A stretch of 64,000 bases of DNA from Xenopus tropicalis (GCF_000004195.4 NC_030681.2:91023681-91087680); one strand, 5' to 3'; positions 33,216 to 46,037 are shown, counted from the first letter of the stretch. Program-made: numbers and translations. The notes: generated by a model from the letters alone, not told the origin.

Positions 33216-35590
33216 TTATCTAATGTATCTGCCAGTATAACTGAATCCTACTGTATGTGGAAAAATGTTTTGCATGCAAAATATGTACAACACTGTAGCA
33301 CTTACTTGTTGCAAAAGAAAAATTTCACCTACACAAGGAAGTGCTGCAGCATTGTAATTTCTACTATGTCTATTTAACCCCTGGCAAAGGCTTTTGGACT
33401 GCATTGCACCCAGCTGAAAACAGTGGTTTATCTGTGGAGAAAGCAGACCCCACAGGGGCCTTGGAAACAGTGGGGGCCAGGAACTTGGGGAATGCTTCCT
33501 CAATAGCCACTGAAAATTTGTGTGGTGGCTGCAGATGCACAGCATACAGATGTAGGCGTGCACATCATTGCCCCGACCTTTGACCCATGCCTAGTTTTGA
33601 CTACCGTTTTGTCTGATTCTTGTATGTACTCTATATTTGGTAGTCTGAACTCTAAACTCTGAAGTAGGTTCCCATTTAGAACTGCAGCAGAAAGTTCCAA
33701 GGCCCCAAAAGAGCGTTGGGGAAGACCAAGACTAGTTGTGGCTTTCCTACTTTATGGAGGAGTAAGACTTGTGCTAGCTGCCCTACTTCTTTGTTTCTGC
33801 CTAACTTGTATGTTATAATAAGGGTTTTGAACCTGGAAAATATTTAGCCACTTCATCTGCCAGTGACATTAAGCTGTTTTGTTTTGTCAAACTATTTGGG
33901 AAATATCTATACATAATGCACACATCAGATAGAGTAAGAAACCAGGGCACATAGAGTAAAGAACTAGGGCACAGCTTTACAGTTATGTTAAGTCATAGCT
34001 AAATGAACACACCCCTAGTTGTTGTCATATAAAGTTGGGCATTGAAAGTTGAGACTTGCCCCATTGTCTTACAAAAAACATGGGAAAAGGATCATAACTC
34101 TACTTCAGGAATTGGAGAACGTTAACATACTGAGTTAACAGCTACATCTAAAAATCTGTTATATTGTAATGAATAGGTTCTGTGAAATATCTGTTCTGCT
34201 TACAAGAAACAACGATTTCTTGCAGTAATAAGTTCAAGTGCAGAAAGAAAAGTGTGATCAATGAATAGTTTTCAATAAGATTAATATGTGTTCAACTGGC
34301 TTGAAAGGTTAGACTTAAATGCCAGAAATCATAATGATTTTGAAATGTTTCTTGCTGTTTTATGAATGTGTAATGTTTTATAACTACAGTAAATACATTG
34401 ATTAAATACATCATTTTAATAAATTAATTCTTAAAATCCAAAACACATTGTTATTTACTTCCCTTTTTACCTCACTAGAGAAAACTGTTGGCAGATGTGT
34501 GCCTTGCTGTGGGTTACTGTCCTGGTGCAAATTGACCCCATGGAGGGGAAATAGCACATCATTTTTACAGTGCAAGAGATTCTTTCATTCCAGCTGGATG
34601 GAAATATGACTTTACTGTGAAAAAAATACACAATATTACCTAAAACTTGGAGCTGATGCCATTTTAGTGATAGTTTGAGTTACTTTATACATGTTATAGG
34701 AAATACTGGTGGATCTATCTATGATATATTGTCTATGATATAACTTTATCCAATCCAGCAAGGCACTCACTATGACCATACAGATAGTAATACAGCAAGC
34801 TAACTGAATAGCATAATTTTATAAAGTGTTTAAGTGTTACCCCCTCAAAATCATTTTGAAACGTATTGTGATCCAGCAATGCTAAGTAATGTCAACATAT
34901 TAATTGCCAGTAAGCCTCTGTAAGGTCATCTTTCAGCATATGAATGAGGTAAGAAGTAGATATAGTATTGCCACATAAACTGTAGGTTGCAATTAAGATG
35001 GTAAAAAAGAGATCAGAAAAGGGGTGAAATCATTGGGGTATATACCATTACTTTGAGATGGTATAAGAGTGATTTCTATCAGAGTTTGCCTAAACTTTAC
35101 ATCAGGCTTGGATATTAATCTACTTCATCAGGCCCTCTAGTTTGGTTGGTGCAGTGCTTAGCTCCCTATTCTTTCTGTACAACTGTGCTAATGATGCAGA
35201 TTGTTGGCAGAAACCTGGAGCTACCTGTTCAAATCAGTAGCTGCAACTTAAAATTCAGAACAGGAGGCAGAAAGGAGGCAAAGAGTGCAACTATATGAAA
35301 GTGCTAGGAGTACCTTGATTGAATGGCATTTTTTGTAGCCAACTGCATAAATGACGCATAATGTCCCCAGTGTCATAAAGTCATGGCAATGTATGCTTCT
35401 GAACAGACCCCAGGCTAGTTCAGCAAGCCTTTCTGACATAAGGACATAGGGGTTGCATAGAGAAAGGTGGTGAGGGGGGAGTCAGCTTAAGGAAAATACA
35501 GTCATTGGGGATGGGATCAGAATAGTACTATAATTCTGAACTAGTGAGTTGGTGGAATAGTAACAAGTACAAGAGTGTGTGGGTGAGATA
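33216..35590. other. Intergenic, nothing recognised
   Basis: No supported gene. ORFs of 60-115 codons near 33.3-33.7 kb overlap each other on both strands and lack any family resemblance. Confidence 0.4.
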
Positions 35591-35591
35591 A

Positions 35592-35682
35592 AGGGCCTGA
35601 TTTATGATAGCAAACTCACACAGAGTTTCCTTTCTAATTGCTTGAGTCAAGAGGCTCAAGAGCAATTATAAATCAGGCCCCC
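35592..35682. mobile_element. Short palindromic MITE
   Basis: GGGCCTGATTTAT at the left and ATAAATCAGGCCC at the right are inverted repeats enclosing about 65 bp, itself partly palindromic (TTGAGTCAAGAGGCTCAA). Confidence 0.6.
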
Positions 35683-36406
35683 AGAGTCACATACCTTGCA
35701 GAAACTGAATTTAGAAAACAATCATTGTGTAAAATGATATAACAATGCAATGTTTATGTGAAAAGACTTGAACTAAGTGACTCTATATAAATCAACAACA
35801 CAATAAAACTAGATTCACCTTTGCCTGAACTATACAGAGCTTCATGCATATAACACTACTTTAGCATAGTTTCCCTATAAAAGCAAATTATCTGCATTAC
35901 TTTGGGCATGGTTGTTACATTCTGGTATTTCTGTGTCTCTGTAGCACAGTCGGTGAGAAAAGCCTTTATGGAAAGATCAAAAATACGCAGCATTCTTGTA
36001 TGCAACTGACGATTTACACAGTTATTAATGCTATTAAGGAATTCTCTTGTGTTCAATGTGAGAAAATTCTCATGCTGGTTTTCACAGACATAGCAGAATT
36101 ATGAACCATACAAGAAAAATGTCAGTGTAAATATAGAGAGGCAACATACATTGAGAATTAGGCCCAAATGTTGTTATTATTCCCAGAAAGGAGTATGAGT
36201 CCAACAATATTGTTACAAAGTGCGTAAAAAATCTCAACTGAACAATGGTAACCAAACTGCTGTAGTGTTTTCTATTGTTTATACTGCATGGGAGGTGAAA
36301 TAATCATAAATAAATCAAATTTAATTAACACAATTCAGCAAATTTTTCCAAAATTATTTTTGGCAGCATCAGTCTGTTCATCATCTGAGTATCAACATTA
36401 ATATAA
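35683..36406. other. Intergenic, nothing recognised
   Basis: AT-rich; no gene or repeat arms seen. Confidence 0.4.
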
Positions 36407-36476
36407 ATTTATTTATATAGCACCATTGTCTCCTGCATCAAATTACAGAGTAGGGGATACATATTTAAACACAACA
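36407..36476 (+). repeat. Dispersed repeat fragment (TTTATTTATATAGCACCAT)
   Basis: Matches the opening of 28441-28640 (TATATAGC-GCCAT, CAAATTNCAGAATAGGGG-like) and is cut at 36476 by the MITE that follows. Confidence 0.5.
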
Positions 36477-37014
36477 GGGGCCTGTTTATCATGCTGTGTA
36501 AAAAAACAGTGACAAAATACATGACAGCTTAAAAAATGGAGTACTCAGCAAGTTGTGTATTGATGTTCAACATACCTCTCTTCATATATCATGGGGGAGT
36601 TGTGTTTTGTTCCCATGGTTTTTATATCTGCCAGAAATTACCTGCTGCTCCAGTTTTTTTGGATTACACTAAGGGGTATATTTATCATGCTGTGTAAAAA
36701 GTGGAGTAAAACATCACCAGTGTTGTTGTATACAGCAGCCAATCAGATGCTTTGATTTGATTTTCTAACTGTTGAAATCTAATTGCTGATTGGTTGCTCT
36801 GGGTAACATCATCAGTACTGCTTTACTCCACTTTTTACACAGCATGATAAGTATACCCCAAAGTCTGTGATAGTGTAAAACTGCGGCTTCAAATCCAGCG
36901 ATCAGGCAGTCTAAAATTAAACACACACCTTGATATGTTCACCATTTTTTTACACAGCTTTTTATACCATTATTCTGGCATTAATCATTTTACAAAGTAA
37001 GATAAATAGGCCCC
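36477..37014. mobile_element. Palindromic MITE (outer) carrying a nested MITE
   Basis: Left end GGGGCCTGTTTATCATGCTG, right end CTTACTTTGTAAAA on the other strand, finishing AGATAAATAGGCCCC. The inner element at 36673-36859 sits inside it. Both share GTTTATCATGCTGTGTAAAA-type ends, so they are related families. Confidence 0.6.
36673..36859. mobile_element. Palindromic MITE (inner)
   Basis: GGGGTATATTTATCATGCTG at the left and CAGCATGATAAGTATACCCC at the right, extending to a ~45-bp inverted repeat (TGTAAAAAGTGGAGTAAA). It is 187 bp with no ORF. Confidence 0.8.
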
Positions 37015-38715
37015 TTAATATACAAACAATGTGATTGTACTGAAACAGATACTTATTGTAGCATAAGCATATTGTTATTGGGAGGGATCTGCTTGTAGTA
37101 AGAGATGTAAACAGAATAAAAATTCAGATTTTGCAATATAGCAGTATTCCTTACACTGGAATGTAAAAAGGCATTGCATATTTTTAATACCTGCTTGAAA
37201 CTGGTGTTTTTTGGCATGAAAACCTGCTTTTTCAGTAAGACATTCTATTACATGCAGTACACTCTAGTAAAAATAACAACATGTACAACTTTTTTCCCAT
37301 TTGTGGTTAAGTGACAGTATGCTTGCAAATCATTTCTCAACTGTACACAAAGGATAAATTATTCACATTGTGCATTTTTTGCACTCACTCATTCTGTTTC
37401 CTACATCTGGTTTAGAATCTAAAAAATCAACGACCAATATATGCTGTACTGAGCACACATCCTGGACTTAAGAGCAAAGGAAAATGGAATAAAGGAAAAT
37501 GGTCTCAAGTCATATCTAACATTTTTTCTACATCTTGATCTGTTTTGTATTAGGCAAAAGCCAAAGAAAGCTATCAACCAAAAATACCTGACTTAACTGT
37601 CAACAAAGGAAGGCAGATTTTTTCTGTATGACAGGCATATTATGAAGTCACCAGGCTGATTATTGTTCTCCATAAAATAATTGTGCTAGGGCATACAAGG
37701 TCAATTTATATGACTAGATGCCAACATTGTGGTCTTAATTTACTACTTTAGAAACTTTGCTGTGATTTACGATGGAGGACAGGATCATGCAAAAGTTCAT
37801 TTAATGATGGACATGTCCATCACCCACCATCGCCATTTAAACCCAGGACATTACAACCGTATTATGCATGGTTGAACCAATTATCACAACCGCAAAAGCA
37901 GGCACTCATGGATCCCACAAACAGGCTTGTGTAAAATAACTGCACACTTTATTTATGGCCAACATAATACATAGCCTTATGCGTTTTGTGCATAAAGCAC
38001 TTAATTATAGGCTATGATGAATTTTTTTATGCACAAAACTTGTAAGGCTATATTATAAGCTAAAATGCTTTAAATGGAATTTCTAGAACCAATTATTACT
38101 ATATATATTTTATAAAAGATACTAATAACAAGCATCTAATAATTATACAGCAATGCAAAAGATTTTAAAGACAGTCATTATGAAAAGGTTAACTGTCTTA
38201 TATAAATGTCCAGTGCTGCCATGTATTTGTACATAATACCATGCCAGAAATATAGTATTTAAAGTATTGCATGTGAAAACTTAATATATCTTAAACACCA
38301 TTATTAGTAGCCACAAAGAGAATTAAAGGAGAACTATTCCCAGCCTCCTCCCCAGCGTTGTCAGCTACAAGGGAGTAACAGGAATACATAGTGTAGTATT
38401 TTCTGCTTCAGTTAGTTGTTAATTAATTGTGTATTCAGGTAACAATAATGAGTGCAAAAGACAGTCCCAAAACACTTCAGCAATCTGAAGATTAGAAGTG
38501 AAGAAATTTTAGATAAAACAGCAGGTGAGTCAGATCTGGTAGACTTGACCCCCCACTTATTAGCGTATCACACTTCCATCCAAATATCTATACTGATATC
38601 CTCTGTGGGGAACTCACTAAAATATAAAAGAGCAGGGAAGTTCCCAATAGCGTAAAATCTTTTTTATTAGAAAGCCAATAAAATGTATTGAACTGACAAA
38701 CAGTCCATGTTAGTA
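37015..38715. other. Intergenic stretch
   Basis: No gene supported. 37965-38060 contains a loose inverted repeat (ATAGCCTTATGCGTTTTGTG against GCACAAAACTTGTAAGGCTA). Confidence 0.45.
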
Positions 38716-39043
38716 CAGGTATAGGACCCATTATCCAGAATACTCGGGACCAAGGGTATTCCGGATAAGGGGTCTTTCCGTAATTTGGATCTCCATACCT
38801 TAAGTCTACTAAAAAAATAATAAAACATTAATTAAACCCAACAGGATTGTTTTGCATCCAATAAGGATTATTTATATCGTAGTTGGGATCAATTACAAGG
38901 TACTGTTTTATTTTTACATAAAAAAAGGAAATCAGTTTTAAAATTCTGAATTATTTGCTTATAATGGAGTCTATGGGAGACGGGCTTTCCGTAATTCGGA
39001 GCTTTCTGGATAACGGGTTTCCGGATAAGGGGTCCGATACCTG
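38716..39043. mobile_element. Palindromic MITE, CAGGTATAGGACC ends, TA flanks
   Basis: Same family as 11036-11344: CAGGTATAGGACCCATTATC at the left, GGGGTCCGATACCTG at the right, TA on each side. Confidence 0.75.
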
Positions 39044-39199
39044 TATAGGCACTATACTATACACTATACTAGTTTATAGCGGTGAGGGAGAATGCCGGCG
39101 TTCCCTTCTCCCACTGTGTTTATTCTCAGATGATTTTGGGACTTTTTTATGTATTGTTCCATGCTGCCAATTTATACATAAATTTTAAAATATTTCAGA

Positions 39200-39562
39200 G
39201 CTTTGTTTGAAGCAATGAAGCACAATAATGTTTATACAACAATTGAATATACATAAATGGAAGGACACCAAACTGCACTCTGTAGATGCATTCATTAAAT
39301 GCACAATAATTCTAGGCAAAATGGTGGTAAAAATTTACTCTCTGGAAGATATCGCTCAACTAGTTATACAAATGATTAGCAAGGTTATGTCACCCAAGTA
39401 TGATGATGCATTTAACCAGATGGTTGATAAATGTGCAGCCATGGTTATGATAGCGCTCACATGGTTAGTAGATGATGTGTATTTTTTAACAGTGTTAAAA
39501 TATTGGCACACCTTAATACCTGATAAAGAAAATGTCATGATCTTTAAAGAACTAAAGGTATA
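39200..39562 (+). pseudogene. Coding-like relic of unknown origin
   Basis: A 111-codon ORF (39228-39563) with a protein-like composition, for example SLEDIAQLVIQMISKVMSPK and DKCAAMVMIALTWLVDDVYF. A preceding piece in another frame (39200-39256, ALFEAMKHNNVYTTIEYT) looks like its continuation after a frameshift. The region directly follows an acceptor-like TATTTCAG. I do not recognise the family. A decayed gene copy is my best guess; chance is possible. Confidence 0.3.
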
Positions 39563-39563
39563 A

Positions 39564-40449
39564 TAACAGAGGAGGTGGGTGCCAATATGTTAAGGACCCT
39601 TCTCCTGCCTCCTGTTTGTCATGTCATTCAGACATGTAAGTTAGGGATCATCGACAATATCAACAAAGCACATTATATTCTGCTCTTTTACTAACAAATG
39701 TATATCCATGATATTGAAGGAATTTTTTTTATATATCTGGCAGGCAATTGCAACACATTTTCTATATTTAAGGCAGACAATTCACAATATGCTAGACAAA
39801 ATATGCTTAGGATATTTGACACCTATTTAGATTGTAGTGTTCCAGTATAAAACTTGCACCAACCACAAAATTTATGATGGTTCTTGTTACATTAACCACA
39901 ATGACGTTTTCTGTAATACTTAAATACCAATATGTTATCAATTATAGCAGTTCTAGTATCTATTGTCAGCATATTCTGTACAATAAAAACTTGAAGCTGC
40001 TGACATTTATTCATTCGATTGAACAAAGTCCAAATTTGTTATTATTCATATCCATTTCTTTCACTCCACCTTTTCTTTACGATGACAGTAAAATCTGTGT
40101 ATAGTGGTTGACCCTCTCTTATGTGCAGCCACTGTAACTGGACCTCAGGGCTGTCTCAGATGGTCACATGGATGCCGCTTCCTCCCCCCCCCGCGCGCTT
40201 TGTTTCTTTGTGACAGAGAGGGTCAAAAAGTGCTGCATCGCTAGTGCAGAGAGAAAGCAACAGTGCTCTTTGAACTAAGAGAGCCGGAATTCTTATTTAA
40301 AAAAATCAGAATTTCAGCTCGTTACCAAGGGTGGCTGCCTATGGTAACCTGCAGGGTGCTGCTTGAGGTGAGTTTTTCTTAATCTTCTAGCAATAAAAAA
40401 ATCAGCCTGGAAGCCTTGCTACAGTACATTCAGTAAAGAAACACACTAA
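39564..40449. other. Intergenic, nothing recognised
   Basis: No gene or clear repeat, apart from a short C run with CGCGCG at 40183-40196. Confidence 0.4.
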
Positions 40450-41135
40450 GGGGCTGATTTACTAAGACACGAATTCGAATCCGAATTGGAAAAATTCCGA
40501 TTGGAAAACGAACATTTTGCAACTTTTTCGTATTTTTTGCGATTTTTTCGGCGCCTTTATGACTTTTCGGAAATTGTTGCGACTTTTTCGTTACCAATAC
40601 GATTTGTGCGAAAAAACGCAAGTTTTTCGTAGCCATTACGACTTGCGCTAAAAAACGCGAGTTTTTCGTAGCCATTACGATTCGCTCGTATCTTGTCGCG
40701 ACTTTTTCGTATTGAGCGCTCGTAAGCGGCGGGCAAAACTTTCAGACTTAGCATGATTTTGGAAGCCTCCCATAGGACTCAATGGCACCCTGCAGCTCCA
40801 ACCTGGCCCAAGAAAAGTCACCATACTGAAGCTTAAATGAATCCGAATGTTTCGTACTCGGCGTGAAAGCTGCAAAAAAGGCGCGACTTTTCGCGCAAGT
40901 TTTAACGCTACGAAAAAATCACAACATTTTGCGCAACTTTCGGAATGGCTACGAAAAAGGCGCGACTTTTCGCGCAAGTTTTAACGATACGAAAAAATCG
41001 CCAGATTTTGCGCAATATTCGGAATGGCAACAAAAAAGTCGCGACAATTTTCCGAAAAATCGCCAAATACCGATCATTACGAAAAAAACGAAATCGGACG
41101 CATTCGGCCCGTTCGTGAGTAAGTAAATGTGCCCC
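40450..41135. mobile_element. CpG-rich foldback MITE, TAA duplication
   Basis: GGGGCTGATTTACTAAG at the left and CTTACTCACGAACGGGCC on the other strand at the right, ending AAATGTGCCCC. TAA flanks both ends (40447-40449, 41136-41138). The interior is dense in TTTTTCG/CGAAAAA. An inner 'gcccccata..caatggcaccctgcagctcc' spacer separates the arms. Same family as 15732, 51364 and 59001. Confidence 0.75.
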
Positions 41136-41138
41136 TAA

Positions 41139-41680
41139 AGCTGTTCACCCTATACAATCTCAAAGTCTATTTCCCCAACCCAAACCATTCTGTTTGTGTC
41201 CTAAAAAGAGATGAACTTTCTGTTTAAAACAAGGGATTACCTCTTAAAGTCACACGCTTTCTCTGGAAATGCATTCTAATCTGTATGCATAGTAAGAATT
41301 TATTAACTGTATATCTTTTATATCTTTATAGCAATAATTTTATATACGGTGCTGTATATTTTTACAATACAATATAAACTATGAGAAGTTCCCAGGGGGA
41401 AGAAGGTTCCAGGAAAGCCCTGGAGCTATAAGTGTAGGGGCTGTATGACAAGAGATCCGAATGACCAGCAGCCAGATTACACTGGTTTATGTTTAGAGAT
41501 TGTCAGAACCAGATGAAGCTGTGATTAGGTGAGATGGAAGGAGTTAAGGCAGGAGAAAGCTGGACCAGGGGGCAGAGAAAAAGAGCAATGTGGTATTATC
41601 CTTATCTTTTAGCAGGTAGAAACATCCCACCCATCCAACCTCCTTTTTTGCATATTTTGCAATATGTTCTCATATTATCT
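41139..41680. other. Intergenic, nothing recognised
   Basis: No gene or repeat arms identified. Confidence 0.4.
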
Positions 41681-41682
41681 AT

Positions 41683-41965
41683 ATTGTATTTATAGTTTAT
41701 GTATGTGAGTGTATAGATTGGTAGGTGTGGGTTAGGTGTGCTGGGTTTACTTGGATGGGTTGAACTTGATGGACACTGGTCTTTTTTCAACCCTATGTAA
41801 CTATGTAACTATGTATCTATTAATAACTGAATGTGGATGTTTTTCTGAATCCAGGGAATACTTCCGATCGCCATTGGGGTCAGGAGAGAATTTTTTTATT
41901 TTTGAGGTATCGGTTAAGGCTGGGTTTTTTGCCTCTCTTTGGACCAAAACAGTGGATATCTGATA
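41683..41965 (+). mobile_element. CR1-type LINE 3' end fragment
   Basis: TATTTATAGTTTATGTATGTGAGTGTATAG through GGGTTGAACTTGATGGACAC, a T run, CAACCC and two ATGTAACT units matches the 3' UTRs at 47122, 51894 and 53465. The following 41820-41960 (CGATCGCCATTGGGGTCAGG) is an older 3' fragment of a related family. Only non-coding sequence is present. Confidence 0.7.
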
Positions 41966-43935
41966 ATGAATTTTAAGTTTTATTTGCCACAGCAGCAGTA
42001 GGACCTTACCAGAGTACTGCAGAAGTAAAATTAGAAGACCGAGAAAGGAGGTTCTCTCCTGTGACTGCATGGTGGGTTGATTGAAAAAGATGCTACTACT
42101 GCTTGTGCTAGGTGACTGCCTGCTTGGATTTCCCATCATAGAGACACTGCGGTTTCAGGACCAACAGCTTAATTTCTCTTGTGGTGGGAGATGCAGCTCC
42201 TGCTGGTAGCAGAGTTTGCAGCCATCCTTTCTATAGGTAGAGGCACCCTTATACTCAGGGTTGGATTTAATAACATGATCTCAAATAGCAGTGAAACTAA
42301 AGGAATGGCTGAGCACAGTAGCAATCTCTTATGGAATTCTGGCTTTAGAATATTGCCTTGAGATAGACTGGCAAGGTCCTATTTTTAAAATGTGAATAAA
42401 TGCTGTGGCCATTTTACTCCACTTCTGTCTCCTGGAATTCATTAAGGTATGTAACAAAGGGGGGTTCAATGAGATGTCCCAAGGGGAAGAGTCAATTCAG
42501 GAGTCCCCTTGTCATGCCCCACACAGTTAAATCAGCCTAACATAAAGTCAGTTCAAGAGATTCCCTTAAACAACTTACTTACCTTCTTTTGGAATATCTC
42601 TAATAATTATTGTTATTTTGTATTTCATGTGTTTTTTTTAATATTTTAACTTTTTGTTCTACAGCAATTTTTTCCTGTTTGATAGGGCCATCGCTACCCT
42701 AGTAATCAGGAAGTTGTGGTTTAAATGAAAGCTGGAAGACAAAGAGATGAGAATATCAAAAGAAAGGTACATAATTATAAAATGACAATAAAAATCTTGC
42801 CTTCTATTTGCAATGGAAGCTGAGTCTAGCCTTGTTCTTTATTATGAGTGACCACTGTGAGCGTGCACTTATACTTTCAGTAATAAATGTATACCTAACT
42901 GCGTATTAAGTAGAAATAGCTTAATTATTGCCACATTTGTGCTTCACATTTCCTTAGTTTAAACTGGGTCTTTTTAAAGTATACCTAAGTATTGTTTTAA
43001 CACTGACAATGTTCCAGGTTGCATTTTGATCTTGTATGGAGAACTTATTACATCTACTTCTAACTTGGCTGTAAAATGAAAAGTAAATGGCTATATATAT
43101 TTTTTTACTTGCTTCTTTATTTGAGCAACCAATTAACATATATTTATAATAGTGGTGTATAAGTGAAATAAATTCAAATAGATAAAAGAATTTTAAATAA
43201 ACAGTTTTGTCATTGCCCATCTGGAAATGGTTTAGCTGTATATATATTTTCCTTTAACAATCACGCTCAGAACAATAGTTATTTGAATAAGAATTTGTAT
43301 TTCGTCTTTAAATATTAGGATTACACCATCATTATATAGCTGTTTTAAACAATACATGGATATAAACTCAAACACTCAGTTTGATATATAACTTTCAGCT
43401 TAAAGGTGCAGACACATGCATGTGGATTTATAATATACAAGTTTATGTGCACCTATATGTTACTGTTAATGAAATATACATGTTGGAAATTACATTTCTT
43501 TAAATCTTGCATTTAGAATATGTGACTTCTGTATGTGAACTCTTTCCTATTGGTGTTTAACCACTGAATTGCAATGACAGTTCTGGACATACCCCTAGCT
43601 CAGCAAGGATTTAAAAAAACATAAAAACAAACATAAGGAATTAGCTTGGATATTTGCTAATTAAAAGACAAAACACAAACCAAACTCAAGACACTTACCC
43701 AAAACCCATAATAAATCTGTTTAGGATGACAAACGTTGATTTTGGCATGTCATTGGCTGAAACAAAAGGTCATGCCTAGGTCTAGGAGTTTTTCCGAGAC
43801 TATTACAGTTTCAAGGAAGTGCGCATGCATCGGCCCTGGGATTCCAAAGAAAGAAGACAGAAGGAAGACAAACGCTTGCTTGCGTATACCCCAGCCTGGT
43901 GCAGTTTTTTCCTAATGGGAGGGGTATCAGGTAAG
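41966..43935. other. Intergenic stretch
   Basis: No gene supported; AT-rich with scattered short ORFs. Confidence 0.4.
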
Positions 43936-43937
43936 AC

Positions 43938-44284
43938 AGGGCTGTCCAACAGGTGGCCCACGGGCCGCATTCGTTCACAGCCCCCATCTGTGTGGCCCCC
44001 ACCTGTCTGGCTGCTGTGACTGCTTACCTTTGTGTAAGCTTTAAATGATATCCGTACTAAGATTAACTGGAACCCTGGTTCACACCTCATATTCAGGCTG
44101 TAACCTCCTGTATCGTTTAAATATTTAATCCTCTGCATATATCTTTTAATCCCTTCACCTCCTGCACTGTTCAAAGCTCAGGCTCAGATTGTAAACCCCC
44201 ACATTGTTCACCTGTTCACACCTCAGACAGACTGTGGGAGCATTGTGTCGCTGTATGTATTGCCTGACCTATGCTGTCTATGTG
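43938..44284. repeat. Possible hAT-like repeat piece (CAGGGCTGTCCAACAGG)
   Basis: CAGGGCTGTCCAACAGGTGG at 43942 resembles the ends of hAT non-autonomous elements, and GTGGCCCACGGGCCGC is a small hairpin. I cannot find the matching right end, so the call is weak. The minisatellite that follows may be part of it. Confidence 0.3.
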
Positions 44285-44504
44285 TGCCATAAACACAGGC
44301 AGCATAGGGCAGGTAGAGTATGGCACACACAGGCAGCATAGGGAAGGCAGAATATGGCACGCACAGGCAGCATAGGGCAGGCAGAGTATGGCACACACAG
44401 GCAGCATAGGTCAGGCAGAGTATTGCACACACAGGCAGCACAGGGCAGGCGGAATATGGAACACACAGGCAGCATAGGGCAGCCAGAGTATGGCACACAC
44501 AGGC
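44284..44504 (+). repeat. 34-bp minisatellite, about 6.5 copies
   Basis: The unit is close to CACACACAGGCAGCATAGGG then CAGGCAGAGTATGG. Copies differ by one to four bases. At 44505-44540 a partial unit follows in reverse orientation (TACTCTGCCTGCCCTATGCT). All reading frames stay open on the minus strand, giving spurious Cys-rich ORFs. Confidence 0.92.
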
Positions 44505-44838
44505 AGTACTCTGCCTGCCCTATGCTTCCTGTGTGTGCCTGTGTGTTCTTGAAGTTTGTTAGCATTTGGAAATAGTCATTATATGGTCCCCAAGGTGTGT
44601 AATTATGTGCTGGGGGTTGCTGTGCCATCCACAGGGGAGGAGGAAGCATATGGATTTAAAGGTGTGTCTTAATATGACATAATATATATCTTTCACATAT
44701 GAATGAAGGGTGATATCCCTACCGTGGGCACCAACCATTTAGTTTTTTCCGGCTCTACCCCCATTAATGTGGATATGGTCTTAAAAGCTCTTATGATAAC
44801 ATGGGTGTGGTTTGAAAAAAAATCTTTTTTATTTCAGG

Positions 44839-46037
44839 TGGTTCAAGAACCTACTAGGAATGATTCTATTTTGGACCTGGTAATATCTAATAATACTGAA
44901 CTCATGTCTAACATTTGTGTGGGTGAGCATTTGGGGAACAGTGATCACAACATGGTCTCCTTTGAGATAATGCTGCAGAGACAGCTCTATAAGGGAGTAA
45001 CTAAAACGCTCAATTTTAGACGTGCAGACTTTTCCAGTATAAGGGCATCTCAACAATGTGTCAACTGGGAAAGGCTTTTCATGGGGTTAGACACAGAAGG
45101 AAAATGGAACATCTTTAAAACATTGCTTTGCAGGTATACACAACAGTATATTCCCCTTGTAAGCAAGGAGAGGCATCGCAAAGCAAAACCTTTATGGCTG
45201 AATAAAAGAGTTAGGGTCGAGGTTGGTAATAAAAAACGTGCTTTTAAAGCATTCAAGTTAGCTGGGACAGCGGAAACTTTCATCGGGTACAAGGAAGCAA
45301 ATAAAGCATGCCAAAAAGCTATCAGACAATCTAAAATAGAGATGGAAAGGGATATTGCAGCTAGGAGTAAAAAGAATCCAAAATTATTTTTTAATTATGT
45401 GAATAGTAAAAAAATGAAGCAAGAAGGGGTGGGAACTTTATTATCACGGGGGGGGGGTACGTTGGTTGATGATAACGGGGAAAAAGCAGAAATTTTGAAC
45501 TCTTATTTTTCATCTGTCTATACATCTGAGGAGCCACCTAATGAAGGCTTCCCTTTTAATATACCCAGTTCTAGTAATTTAGCTACTGACGCGTGGGTTA
45601 CTCAGGAGGAAATTCAAAAGAGACTTGAACATGTAAAGGTAAACAAAGGTCCAGGACCGGATGGGATTCATCCCAGGGTATTAAATGAGCTGAGCGCTGT
45701 GATTGCCAAGCCTCTTCACATAATTTTTCAGGATTCGTTGAGGTTTGGCATGGTGCCGAGAGACTGGCGAATTTCTAATGTGGTGCCGTTATTTAAAAAG
45801 GGATCTCGTTCTCAGCCTGAAAACTATAGGCCTGTTAGTCTGACATCAGTAGTAGGAAAACTTCTGGAAGGGGTAATAAGGGATAGGATAGTTGAATACA
45901 TTGCAGTTCACAATACTATTAGTTTGTGCCAGCATGATTTTATGCGTAACAGATCTTGCCAGACTAATTTAGTTGCCTTTTATGAGGAGGTGAGCAGGAA
46001 CCTTGATGCTGGAATGGCAGTTGATGTCATCTACTAA
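44839..46037 (+). pseudogene. CR1 ORF2, endonuclease end and first half of reverse transcriptase
   Basis: The frame opens VVQEPTRNDSILDLVISNNT, with the SDH motif (GNSDHNMV) that closes apurinic-type endonucleases of LINEs. Next come GPGPDGIHPRVL, PENYRPVSLTSVVGKLLE and RNRSCQTNL, standard reverse-transcriptase blocks. It stops at 46035-46037 because 11 bp present in copy 2 (50266-50276) are missing; the loss removes the catalytic motif A residues (LDFA). The codons before 44836 are not LINE sequence. Confidence 0.82.

Noticed and set aside
33216..33700. ORFs of 66-115 codons on both strands
   Set aside because: No family resemblance, no splice sites in register and strand-symmetric openness.
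44284..44504. CRISPR-like spaced repeat
   Set aside because: Units are adjacent without unique spacers, and the genome is vertebrate.
44223..44649. Cys/Pro-rich minus-strand ORFs
   Set aside because: They are translations of the 34-bp minisatellite in several frames.
44703..44835. N-terminal extension of the LINE ORF
   Set aside because: The first ~44 codons do not resemble LINE endonuclease; the element is 5'-truncated and the ATG is host sequence.
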